Part shown: positions 52,001 through 63,003 of the stretch, in pieces | Layout of the letters: each line of letters opens with the position of its first letter | Numbering within the stretch: position 1 is the first letter of the stretch | Source of the DNA: Talinum fruticosum | Taxonomy: Eukaryota > Streptophyta > Magnoliopsida > Caryophyllales > Talinaceae | Reading direction: 5' to 3' | Length of the DNA: 64,000 nucleotides | Assembly: GCA_021018815.1 (NCBI GenBank) | Contig: JAITYX010000055.1 | Span: forward strand, 1,054,001-1,118,000 | The notes under the pieces: generated by a model | The model's database searches: none | Told to the model about the DNA's origin: nothing | What the model saw: only the letters and a program-made list of their open reading frames with translations | Translations under genes and position numbers: made by a program

Positions 52001-52973
52001 TTAGCCCTCTAAAACCAGGCCCTGGTGCTTTGATAGTTTTGTGCTACTACTTTTGACATGACCTATTTCTCTACTGATGATCTACTTCCCCCTTCGCCCC
52101 TCCCCAGTCTGGGCTATGCTTTGACTGTTATTTTGTCGATTTGGCAACTATGTGGTGCAAGGGTTCTTGGGTTGGTTATGACAAATTGTTAAGCTGTTCT
52201 TACTGTTTCCACATCAGTTCTGTTTGTGGGTAGTTCTCTGAGTGTTTATGAATCTCAAGTCTCAACCAAATGCTTGCTTCAAATGAATGCTTCTTGGAGT
52301 CTCGTGATGGAAAAGTGAAACTATGCTAGGCCAGGTAAATGGTTGGACCTGGGTACAGTAATTTCAGGTCGACTTTATCAGGTCACTTTTGGGTTGGAGG
52401 TAATGTTTGAAACTGCTACAAATTTCTCCGATAAACTTGTCAAAAAAAATGGCAATCTTTATTTTCTGGGCAGAATTTGCTCCGCTATTGTTTGGACAAG
52501 GTCAATTTGAATTCATGTAACCATATTTTTTTCTAGAATAGATTCATTCGAGGATTGTATGAGATAGCAATTAGGTATTCATTTCATACTGACTGTGTGC
52601 TGCAACGGTTTCGATGTTTGCTCAGATTACTATACTGGTGGCTGCTGAAGGAGTACATAAACTTCCTGCAATCAACAACAGTCTGGACTTGAAGGAAGCC
52701 TTGCAGAAGCTTGCTTCTATACCTTCAAGTAAAATTATGGTAATGAGCCATTGTTCTCAAATTATCCTCAGTTTCTTTTGATTTTGAAGATGAAGAGAAA
52801 ATTACCAAAGAGACATCAAATAAATTTGAAGATGGATTTTCTTGTATATGCCCTTAAAAATAATTTTATTTTTTACGCAGGCGGTTGAGGTGCTTTGGAC
52901 CCCTCAGAATGAAAATGATACATTGTCAGAGAGAGAATTGCTTGAAGATTACCCCCTTTTGAGGCCTCTCTGA
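43010..52973 (+). CDS. FLAP1: DUF1517 chloroplast membrane protein (FLAP1 type)
   Basis: Six exons: 43010-43618, 44885-44987, 48024-48079, 49704-49868, 52626-52739 and 52881-52973, all GT-AG, 379 residues. A Ser/Arg-rich transit peptide is followed by a hydrophobic segment at about 79-92 ending PNSAWA, a Ser/Arg-rich then Gly-rich stretch (about 101-163) and a second membrane segment at about 164-182. The soluble DUF1517 part follows from TEKTTVVKLQVGLLG, with LNRIAETADTSTPEGLSYVL, SIEEGEKRFNQLSIEERGKF, FSNEYIVITILVAAEG and VEVLWTPQ. Known role: FLAP1 (At1g54520 by memory) tunes proton balance and non-photochemical quenching in fluctuating light. An ATG at 42951 in good context opens MANTLLLQSSAFTLQ but leaves frame unless the C5 run at 43025-43029 has lost a base, so the true start may be there (about 399 residues). 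Introns 2 (3.0 kb) and 4 (2.8 kb) are large. Confidence 0.92.
46850..47480 (+). mobile_element. L1-type LINE remnant in FLAP1 intron 2
   Basis: Plus-strand frames keep KGTFATKSWCDMLLSGLN, VKTIWKCESPTRVVFVC and later IWKMFPWGLL and NQRFFRDKLSLQEFKFL. This is the zf-RVT region and C-terminus of plant LINE ORF2, interrupted by stops and by a 24-base T run near 47213-47235. It is in the same orientation as the host gene. Confidence 0.7.
47849..47900. mobile_element. Stowaway-like MITE end (fragment)
   Basis: TACTCCCTCCATCATCAAAAG matches the usual start of Stowaway elements. No matching right end was found nearby, so only a fragment is called. It lies in FLAP1 intron 2. Confidence 0.3.
48826..49245. 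mobile_element. hAT-type non-autonomous element in FLAP1 intron 3 (imperfect)
   Basis: The left end TAGGGTTGTAACGAGATCGAG continues into GAGCT/CTCGG-rich subterminal motifs. The right part has GGGCTCGACTCAGCTCAGCTC in inverse orientation. This is the layout of the common plant hAT elements with GAGCTCGAG subterminal repeats. The expected right terminus ACAACCCTA is missing, so the end is truncated or mutated. Confidence 0.55.
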
Positions 52974-53472
52974 GGAGCTGAGATACCATTATCCATCTCT
53001 TTTACCTGTGTATATACATACCTTATAGTTGAGTTGTCACTAATTATAGAACCAATAAAGCAGTGAAAAAGAAAGATCATTTTGTTCAAAGAATTTTTGC
53101 CATCAATATGAGCTATACTGAAGTTAGCCTATTCTTTTACTCGTGCGATAAAAATCATTACTTAATGTGTTACTTTGAAAGTTTCACTTATCATCGCTGG
53201 GAAGGAACTCAAGTGTAAAACCATTAAACACTCGTTAGAAATCTTGAGTTATTTGTTAGTTTTACAGTATGTAATACCTAGTAATTAATTTTTATTTTTT
53301 AAAAAAAATCCAAATTTTCTAGTCAATATTTTTATGTGCTCATCATTTATTATATTAATAGCCAATAAATATAATATAAATACTCACTGATTTATGAATT
53401 ATTTTACGCATTTATTGTAAATTAAACTTACTCTAGCAGCATATATTCAACAAAGTGATAGAAGAATTAAGT
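52974..53472. other. FLAP1 3' flank
   Basis: The probable 3' UTR (AATAAAG at 53054) is followed by AT-rich DNA up to the hAT-like element. No gene. Confidence 0.4.
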
Positions 53473-53635
53473 AAGGGTCTGCATTCGTTTCATTGTTAAA
53501 ACTAGTGGTTATAGCGTTTATAACGTTTATGAACTGTTATGAGCTGTTATAATTAGCGGTTATAATTGTTATGAATTATATAGTGGTTATAAGGTGCTAT
53601 AGCGGTTATGAGCAATTATAAGTCTGTTATAATGG

Positions 53636-54156
53636 TAATAATAATATTAATAATTACCTTTTTAATAATAATAATAATATAATAATAATAATAATATCAA
53701 TAATAATAATAATAAATAATGTATTATAATTATTATTATTATTAATGTATTATTATTATCATTTTATTTTTATTTTTATTATTATTATTATTATTGATAT
53801 TTATCACATATGAAGTACCGTCGAACAACAGGTTTTATGGTCATCGTAACACACAAACAATGAATGCACTTAGGGATGAAATAGCTAATATGATTAGTGT
53901 CGTAGTAGGGAATGTTGCGCAATAGTTAGTCATTTGTTTGTAAATCAATTCATTACTAATTTTATTATTTTCAAGTCAATTGATGTGTGCTTGTTACAAA
54001 AATATTATTGAAAAATATTATCAAATTGTCGCAAGAGTACGATAACGATGACGATGAGTACCATTATAATAAGAAGTTACAACGACGATAATAATAATAA
54101 CAATAATAATTATAGTTATGATATTAGTAATAATAATAATAATAATATTTTTCTTA

Positions 54157-54193
<37 letters not shown>

Positions 54194-54233
54194 TAATAAT
54201 AATATAATTAAATAATTATAATAATTATTATTA
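53636..54233. repeat. (TAA)n/(TTA)n microsatellite region, left half
   Basis: Long imperfect runs of AAT/TTA triplets, broken by about 250 bases of ordinary sequence near 53800-54080. Confidence 0.75.
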
Positions 54234-57147
54234 TGTAGCACCCTAGACCCACCCTAGGAGTATTACATGCCGGGGCTCCCGAGAGGAACCCCTAAGGCTG
54301 CTTAAGATCTCAACTTGGGGTTAATAACCCTTTCTTGGATTGGCGGAAGCGTAATTCTAGGTTTTCGAAGGTTTTTCGGAAATTTCGGCGAGTTTCCTCC
54401 GTAAGCTGGCTAAACCCATAGGCTTAAAGCCTTAACCCCGCACGAAATGCAATCTTAAACTCAACGAACCACACGCTCGGAGTAGCACAACACAGACTCA
54501 ACGAGCCACACGCTCGGAGTATTCACATAGGGATTTTACATTCATAGGTAAAACTTAAGTTCGAGATACAACAGTCTTTACAACATCTTTACAAACAGGA
54601 GACAGAAAAAAACATGCAGTAAGTCCGGCATCTCCTATTCGTCTGCTATTTCCAAAAGCCAAAGGCAACTCCTGCCGGTCTTAACTTCTGCACTCGAAAT
54701 GTTGGTGATGTCATGAGTTCACTAGCCCAATGAATAATCCAAACCCAACCCCGGGTTTCACTTTGCACATTAGTTCATTAACAAACACAAGTAAGTTCAC
54801 AATTCATTCATAACATGCGATTCGGATCATACATGCTTAAGACATGCGGGATTCTAAACTTACCAACTTGTCGAGAAACGTATCGACATCACTTATTCAT
54901 GAATTCAATCAAACATGCACCCTTCGTCTTTCTACGCAAGTAAGTCATATAATCATTCATCATGCAAAGTATTCATCACATAAATCATATCTTAGTTCTT
55001 ATGGTATTCATTTCTTATGAAATCGGGATTCGTTCATCTCTTCATTCTTCTTCTTAAGTTCAATCATGCATTTCATAAATCATCGATTTGTTCTCTCTTG
55101 TTCGTCATGCAAGATCATTCGTTTCTTCATATCGTAATTCTTTTAAGTCTTCTTAGTTTCGAAAGGAAAGAAGATTTATGCTCTTCTCTAAAGACCTAGT
55201 TCTTGGAGCTAAAACAATTCGTGGGCTCGGTTCACGGAGGCATACAATTCGTGGCCTCGAGGCATAACAATTCGTGGCCTCGAGGCGGCCTCCCTTCCCT
55301 GAAGGATGCATACTTGTCAATTCTTAGTGGAAGCAATTCAATTCGTGGCTTCGGGTTGACGAGACACTTCTATGGCCATAGCTTCGAGAGGGTTCTTTAA
55401 TTCATGGGGTCCTAGATCAATAACACAATCCTTTCTCCCTTCCTTAGTTCTTTATGTTTCTTGTCTTCTTATTACTTATACATAAGAAATACTTAATTCA
55501 TATAATTCATGCTTAGCACGTTCACGCGTAACTACTTCAAAACAAGCAATTCACATAAGCAAGTTCCAACTCAAGCACAACCAATTCATTTCACATACGC
55601 ATGCTTATGTCATTTATAATCGATGTAATTCAAGGTAAGCGCATAATCACATAAACATGCCAACTAGGATTCCTAATCAACGAACTTATCGTTTTCATGA
55701 TCACGTATCATCATGGATAAGCGGCTTATGGTTCTATATCCTTTCTTAATCGATATACATCTTTTAATCTAGCCACAAAGCTTCTTAAATCTCAGTTCTT
55801 AATTCAGTTACTCACTTATATGCGATTTAGCCCAAAACAGAACATTTTCACTTAAAATTGCATATCTCCTAATCTACTCATCCAATGCATACGAAATTTT
55901 ACAGGAAATTCTCATAAATTACCACGAAGCTGCAGTAAAAATTTCAGGAAATTTGGGCTACACATAAATTCACAGAAATTCGGACAGCATGCTTATTTAT
56001 TGAAAATCTGCACATAAGTCATGAATTCAATTCTCCGATTTTTCTCAATAATTCTGTTCAAGCTAACTTCCCTAAATTCTCAATCACACAGCTCCATAAT
56101 CAAGCTCAACAATGCTCAAATATCATTAAATTCATAAGCTAGACATAAATCGTAACATGCTTTTCAATTCATGAGTTTCTAGTTTCTTCAATTTAGGCCT
56201 CTAACTTCTTCAATTAAACCTAAAGTTTCCAATTTCATGCTTCGAATTCATGTTCAGTCCACCTAATTCATTTTATTTTAGAGGATGAATTCAAATTACT
56301 CGCCTTAGATTCTTAGAGGTTCTAAGAATTCAGTTTTGGAAGGGTTTCGAATTGGGTTTCAATTTCGTTTCCCTTTCTTCCTCTCGGTTCCCCCTTGCTT
56401 CTTCTTCCGGCGCCCACTGCTTCTACCCTTGCTTAAACTCTCGCTGCCTCCCTCTGCTCTCGCTGTTTTCGGGTTCTCAAACCCCTAGCCTCGGTTCCGT
56501 TCGGTCTCGCCGGCTCCTCTTCGCGCTCGCCGGCCGTGCGAGCACGCCGGTGCTCACCGACCGCCTTCCTCGGCCCTTGCGTTCGGCGGCCGCGGAGCCC
56601 TTCGTGGTCTGTGTCTCCCGGTCTCTTGCTTTTCCCTTCTTCCTCTCGCTCATCGGCGGCGGCGTCCTCGCCGTTCACGCGGCCACGGGCCACGGGCTCT
56701 CGCGCTCTCTCCCTTTCTTGCTCCGTTCGGCTTGCCCGATCCCCCTCTTGTTTCCCTTGCTCTGCTTTCCCGTTCTTTTCACGCTTCGCTTCGCTTCTTT
56801 CCCCTCTAATGGCTCAGCCCCCTCTCCTCTCTTCTCCTAATTACACACAATTGGGCTTGCTGCTTAATTCCAATTGGACCCCCTCTCTCTCTTTGCTTAA
56901 TCCCTTGCCGGCTCCTCCTTAATGCCAGCCATCCCTTTTCCATTTTCCTTTCTTTTCTTTTAATTGGGCCCAACTTCAACTTTAATAAGCCCAATTAAGC
57001 TAACCCATGCTCGGTTTCGGTTCTCAACTTCTAATTCCGACTCGGAAAAATTAATAATTCACTTAATTTAATAATTTCGAATTTTTCACTTAACTTTTAA
57101 TAATTTACTTTACTAGCAAGCAAACACCGAAATTTCGGGGTCTTACA
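54234..57147 (-). mobile_element. 2.9-kb solo LTR (Ty3/Gypsy Tekay-like)
   Basis: On the minus strand it starts TGTAAGACCCCGAAATTTCGG, a start typical of long plant Gypsy LTRs, and ends GGTCTAGGGTGCTACA. TATTA flanks both sides (54229-54233, 57148-57152), although in a TAA-rich target that match is weak evidence. There is no internal coding domain and no second LTR, so it reads as a solo LTR left by recombination. The C/T-rich ORFs at 56352-56922 lie inside it and match nothing. ACACGCTCGGAGTA is duplicated at about 54471 and 54508. Confidence 0.75.
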
Positions 57148-57167
57148 TATTATTACTAATAATAATA

Positions 57168-57240
<73 letters not shown>

Positions 57241-57270
57241 CATCATCGTAAATAATAATCATCACAATAA
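57148..57270. repeat. (TAA)n/(TTA)n microsatellite, right half
   Basis: An AATAAT run followed by a TTATTA run at about 57155-57240. The two halves are complementary, so the tract is itself a near-perfect palindrome. Confidence 0.75.
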
Positions 57271-57520
57271 TAATAATATGAGTTTATTAGTCTGTTATAG
57301 TGTATAGTAGTCGTTATGAGTTGTTATAGCGGTTATAACTAGTCGTTATGAGTTGTTATGAGTCGCTATGAGTACGTTATAGCGTTTATTGGCGGTTATG
57401 AGCGGTTATTAGCGTTCATGAGCTGTTATTAGCGTTTATGAGCGGTTATGAGCGGTTATTAGCGATTAGCGGTTATAAACGCTTTTATAAACGCTAAAAC
57501 GAATGCAACCCTAATTATGT

Positions 57521-58753
57521 CACTATTCTTACTTTCTATACATTTATTTCCAAAAATAAATAATTAAAATGTTTGACTTAATAAAATTTTCTAAAAGACC
57601 CTTAAAAGTTGGAAGTGGTATAATTTCCAAAATAATGTACATGTATTAACACTAATTAAATATGATATTAACGTTCATTAAACATATGACTAATGTTCAT
57701 AAAATATTCGTTCGAAAAAACAAAAACATAAAATTTTTCACTTGTTATCGAATTTAAAAGTTTATATCCTCTACTATTTTTTTCCTCGCAATTTGGAATT
57801 AAGTTTTACATCTCAAGCATGGTAATATGTAAAAGAGAGCCTATAACAATTGGGCAGCTGCTTTTAAATGAAAAAGGGAATAATCGATGTCATTCTTTAC
57901 GTAAAATTTTTACTAGCAAGAAATAATTATGTGGTATACTTTAATTAAAAAATTTAAAATAAACCAATCACAATAAACTGGTATACTTTTAGTATCCCAT
58001 CCATTCCATCCCTTTTTCTCTCCTATCCGGACCTACACACATCTACTCCAATTGATTCCCTCTACCATTCCTTTTCTCTTTTCTCCCTGGCTGACCAACA
58101 CACCTGCATGTGTGGGCGTCGGATTCTTGCTTCATCATTTCTCTCTCCTGTGTTCTTGTCACGAAGCGCACATCGAATTTGTCAATCTTTCCTTCATTGT
58201 GAATTGTGGTTGAAACGAATTATTGTTTATGTGGATTGGTGGAGAATATGGTTTTAAATCGAAGAAGGTGGAGGAGGGTTGAAGAATTCGAGCATCGGCC
58301 GTAGATAAACTCAAACTTCCCCTCAAACGGCCAAAAACATTATCTCCCTTAGGGGTTAACCATGTCCCTCTTTTCTCCCATTTCTTTCTAGTATTTTTTA
58401 TTGACCGTTTGAAAATTGAGTGCGTGTGTAAATAATTGGAGGTTAAAGAATTCTTAGAGGATAAGAGGACTTTCGATTGAAGTAATTTATCAATTTTATT
58501 CTTATTAATTATTTTTTATTAATTTTTTTATTTTTAATTTTAGAATAACTTAATTTTTAACTTTATCATAAATTTTATATTATTTTAATATTATTTATAA
58601 TTTTTTATATTTTAAAATGATATATATTTAAAACGAACAGAATCTAATTGAAGTGGTTTTGGAGAGCGGATCATGTTTCGTGATCAACCCACCAAAACCC
58701 AATCCTAGTCCCCCGCCTTTACACTCCCCAGTCCCAGCTATCCGTTCATAATC
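57521..58753. other. AT-rich spacer and upstream region of CYP97C1
   Basis: No gene is seen. The last 80 bases are C-rich and form the likely 5' UTR of the cytochrome gene. No TATA box is assigned with confidence. Confidence 0.35.
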
Positions 58754-61700
58754 ATGTCTTCCTCTCCTCTTCCACTCTCTCTCCTCCCTAACCCCAATTC
58801 TCCCTCTCCTAAACTGAAGCTCCCCTTGCTCGCATCAGCATCAGATCCTCTCTCCGGGAAACTCCCAAACCCTCAAACAAACAATCCAACTCCAACTCAT
58901 GGGTGAGCCCCGACTGGCTCACCTCCCTCACCCGCTCTCTCTCCTCCGCCCAGGGCGACGATTCCGGCATCCCTGTCGCCTCCGCTAAGCTCGACGACGT
59001 CTCCGACCTCCTCGGTGGCGCCCTCTTCCTTCCCCTCTTCAAATGGATGAACCTTTATGGCCCCATTTACCGCCTGGCCGCCGGCCCCCGCAATTTCGTC
59101 ATCGTCAGCGACCCCGCCATTGCCAAGCATGTTCTTCGGAATTACGGCACCAAGTACGCCAAAGGCCTTGTTGCTGAGGTCTCCGAGTTCCTCTTTGGCT
59201 CTGGCTTCGCCATTGCCGAAGGCTCTCTTTGGACCGTAAGTATTATCCTTTCCCTCCCTTCTAGTAGTGATTGTCCAGCTTTCTATTCCGGCTTGTGAGC
59301 ATACAAGTCTAATTTTTGTTAGGCAAGGCGCAGGGCTGTGGTTCCATCCCTTCATAAGAAATATTTGTCGGTAATTGTTGAACGGGTGTTCTGTAAATGT
59401 GCTGAAAGGATGGTAGAGAAGCTGAAATCCAGTGCAGCAAATGGCACTCCTGTAAACATGGAGGCGGTATTTTCACAACTTACACTTGATGTCATTGGTC
59501 TCTCAGTGTTTAACTACAATTTTGATTCGCTGAAAGCTGATAGTCCTGTAATTGATGCTGTTTACACTGCATTGAAAGAGGCCGAGGCTCGTTCGACTGA
59601 TATTTTACCGTATTGGAAGGCAAGTCCTTGTTTGTGCATCTTTGAGTCTAAAGTCTCTGTTCCAGATAGTGAAAGTTCATCTTTTGTGTTTCTTGGCGGC
59701 TTTGTAACAGATTAAAGCTTTGTGTAAAGTTATTCCAAGGCAGATAAAAGCTGAGAAAGCAGTTGAAACTATCAGACAAACTGTTGAAGAACTCATTGCA
59801 AAATGCAAAGAAATTGTGGATGCTGAAGGTGAAATGATAGATAATGAAGAATATGTCAATGATTCAGATCCGAGTATACTGCGTTTCTTGCTAGCTAGTA
59901 GGGAAGAGGTATCTAATGCTCAACCGAAAGCCTAACTTTGCATGATTTGTATTGATTCGATACTGTTTGATGTCAGTAGTTAAATTAAGAGCACTAAATC
60001 ATTGAAACTTAAATCTGCACATCCAAATGATGTGCTTTCAATATCAGACATGTATGCCTTCAGCTTTGTCCTCATATTATTCCATATCTCTAAACTTTTG
60101 AAAGTAAAATAATGCATCGACTCAATATAGCATGTTGATTGAGGTCTTGTTCAAAAGTGCCCTTGATCTATGAAATTTATTCTAAAAATGCCACTAAGTT
60201 TATTTTTATTTTTTATTTTTATTTTTAAACTCAAGCATGGCATTGAACTAGTTTAATTGGCATGTCCTTGTGTACTGCACTACTACTGTCCGAATGCCCA
60301 AAGGTTGGGCATGGATGCTTTGGTTTGAAAGCTTCAAGCAAAACATCTCGTGTCAAAAGTGAGATACATCCTTTGCCTCTTTGTCCCTGTTTGGGCACGT
60401 ATTTAGGTCAAAGGGTTCAAGTAGAGGGCGAATTAGTCCATGTTACTCGACCTCGGGTATAGGTGTCCAGTTTGGGTACATATCCAGGTGTCATACTCGA
60501 CTATTTTCAAGAATATTTGCATATTTCTTCGTAATTTGAAGTATCAAGTGTCGTACTCTTGTCTAAATGTCGAGGGTAGGATAAAATAAAGAGTTGGAGT
60601 ACGATAGGAATTAGGTAAATCTAGAAGTGATAGTAAGTCGTGTATGGTTTGTGAATAGAACTCCTGTTGATCATTTGGATATGTAGAATTGGTATCAGAA
60701 CCTTTAAAAGTTTATTTACCTCAGTTGCTTTCAATTTCCTTCAGCTTTTCTGGAGTCTTGAATATATCGTGTTTTCTCAATGGCAGGTTTCAAGTACACA
60801 ATTGCGAGATGACCTCTTGTCAATGCTAGTTGCTGGCCATGAGACCACTGGTTCAGTGTTGACGTGGACAGCCTACCTTCTAAGTAAGGTATTTGTATGC
60901 ATTTGAAAATTAGTGACAAATGTGCCTAATAGGCATCAATCCATAGTTTAAAAGATGTGAAATGTGGGTGTGTTTAATCCAAAAGAGAGCTTGTTTTGTG
61001 GTCTATTGGTAAGTTTTCCGTTCTTTTTTTGCAGGATCCTTCTGCTTTGTCTAAAGCAAAGGAAGAGGTGGATAGAGTTCTACAAGGAAGGCCTCCTTCC
61101 TACGAAGATACAAAAGAACTCAAGTTTTTGACACGGTGCATAACTGAGTCACTGCGTTTGTATCCTCACCCTCCTGTAGGTGGCCTACGCTTTTTAGCCA
61201 TGCAGTATGATAATTTTTTTATATTATTTATACAGGTCATTAAATTTATTCTGTACTATCATTTATGGTTCAGGTTTTACTAAGAAGAGCACAAGTTCCA
61301 GACATCCTTCCTGGAGACTATAAGGTCAATGCTGGTCAAGATATAATGATATCAGTATATAATATCCATCATTCTTCTCAGGTATTGATCATTCACTCTT
61401 TTCTGGTCTATGCTTACTTTTATTGGAAGACAAGAGTACAAGACTCATCTTTGCTCATTTGCTTGAGGGTGAGGGTGATGAAGCAGATAGTTTGTATAAT
61501 GAGCAATGTTCCAATTAAATTTTACTTGGTCAGTCTAAGAAAGTGGACTGTGCTGGCATTTTTAGCATGCTGACAAACAATGCGGGTGGTTAAATTCTTT
61601 GTATCATCTTCTGATTTATGCTCTGCGTGCAATTCGGGAAAGTCCTAATACTCTTTACACATGTGTTTGGGTGACAACCTTATTCCGTTGTTAGCTGTTT

Positions 61701-63003
61701 TGGCTGTCATGTTCTCCTTAGAGATATGCATAATAGTCTAAAGTAATCTGTATATATTTTTTTCTTTACTTTCTTTTTTGAGGATGATAGTTTTCTCTGC
61801 CAGTGTTATCTTATGTTTGTTAATCCATTTGTCTTTTCTTCTCTATACCAAAAGGTGTGGGACAGGGCAGAAGAGTTTGTTCCTGAAAGGTTTGGTTTGA
61901 ATGGCCCTGTGCCTAATGAAACGAATACTGATTTCAGGCATGTATCTGCTAACTCTCTGTGTTTGAATATTCCTAAACTTATTATTCTTCTCCATGTTCC
62001 CCCTACTCTTTTTTTGGTTTCTGGTGCTACTGGTTCTCTCTTCTCCTACTCTTTTTTTGGGGGTGGGAGGGACGATAGCATATTTTATTTCACCAAAAGT
62101 GGGAGAGAATCAATTTTGGTGATTGGCAATAATGAATTCTTACGTTTTGTGCGTTGCCTTTTCATGAGCATTACAGATTTATACCATTTAGTGGAGGGCC
62201 CCGTAAGTGCGTTGGTGATCAGTTTGCTTTATTGGAAGCCATCGTGGCTCTTGCTATCCTTCTGCAGCACATGAACTTTGAGTTGGTTCCTGATCAGGAC
62301 ATTACTATGACTACTGGAGCAACCATTCATACAACAAATGTATCCCTCTTACCACAAAGGAATATATGCATTAGTCAATCATTTTGCATAATGCATGTTA
62401 TCTCTGAGGGAAAAGGAGTTTTGTAGCTTTGCTTGGTGGGGGGGATCATATATGACCTTTCTATCTTGCACTTGCAGAAGTTATTTCATGTAGAAGTGTA
62501 ATGATGGAAGTAGATGGCTTAGGCCACTTAGTATGAAAAGCTAGTCTGATTTTTAAATCTAGGACCCAACAGAATTAGCCTCCATACAATTCAATGTGTA
62601 AGGTTAGTGCATCTACTCTCCATCCCCCACCTTGTTTTGGTCAGACTCAGGAATAATGAATTTGGTTTTGCAATATTTTTTGGTGTACCAGCTTGATGGT
62701 TTCTGGCATTTTTTTTACAAATTTGTCATTCCTGTCCACTATGGCTGGGAAAGGGTGGGGTTTTCATGTTGACTTGTCCAAAGTTGCCTGGGAAATTGAG
62801 TTGTAAATTTATGCAAGTGATCGTTCTGGGAAAAATGATTTAGACATGAGACGAGCATCAGGACTGCATTTCTTTTTTTTTTTTTTAGTATAAAGCCTCA
62901 AACATCGTTTTTAGAGAATGGCAGACCTAAATATCTCAAATTGTTGCAGGGTTTGTACATGACACTTACAGAACGAGCAAGGGATGCCATATCGACTGCA
63001 TGA
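58754..63003 (+). CDS. CYP97C1: Carotenoid epsilon-ring hydroxylase CYP97C1 (LUT1), chloroplast
   Basis: Nine exons: 58754-59235, 59323-59619, 59711-59908, 60787-60888, 61035-61175, 61274-61381, 61855-61937, 62177-62339 and 62950-63003, about 542 residues (Arabidopsis LUT1 about 539). It hydroxylates the epsilon ring of carotenes in lutein synthesis at the plastid envelope/thylakoid. After the transit peptide comes [16 protein letters not shown]; other marks are [19 protein letters not shown], the I-helix AGHETT (342-347), ExxR (Glu398, Arg401), PERF, and the haem loop [10 protein letters not shown] with Cys482. There is no N-terminal membrane anchor, as in the CYP97 family. The ATG frame ([15 protein letters not shown]) reaches TGA at 58904; the main frame has TAA at 58810. 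One missing C in the C4 run at 58822-58825 would join them, so an error or frameshift is likely. Introns 2 and 7 start with GC. Confidence 0.95.

Larger units (their letters stand above)
53473..57512. mobile_element. hAT-like non-autonomous element interrupted by a solo LTR
   Basis: The left end AAGGGTCTGCATTCGTTT and right end AAACGAATGCAACCCT are inverted with one or two mismatches. The flanks AATTAAGT (53465-53472) and AATTATGT (57513-57520) agree at 7 of 8 bases, fitting a hAT target duplication. The interior of both halves consists of recurring GCGGTTAT, GAGCTGTTAT and TATAAACGCT motifs plus long (TAA)n tracts. No transposase frame is present. Without the nested LTR and one TATTA the element would be about 1.1 kb. 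Confidence 0.7.

Noticed and set aside
54229..54233. TATTA target duplication as proof of the solo LTR
   Set aside because: Kept only as supporting evidence: in a TAA-rich tract a 5-base match is expected by chance; the call rests on the TG...CA ends and the start sequence.
56352..56922. 162- and 128-codon ORFs rich in Ser, Pro and Leu
   Set aside because: They lie inside the solo LTR, overlap in different frames and resemble no gene; C/T-rich LTR sequence explains them.
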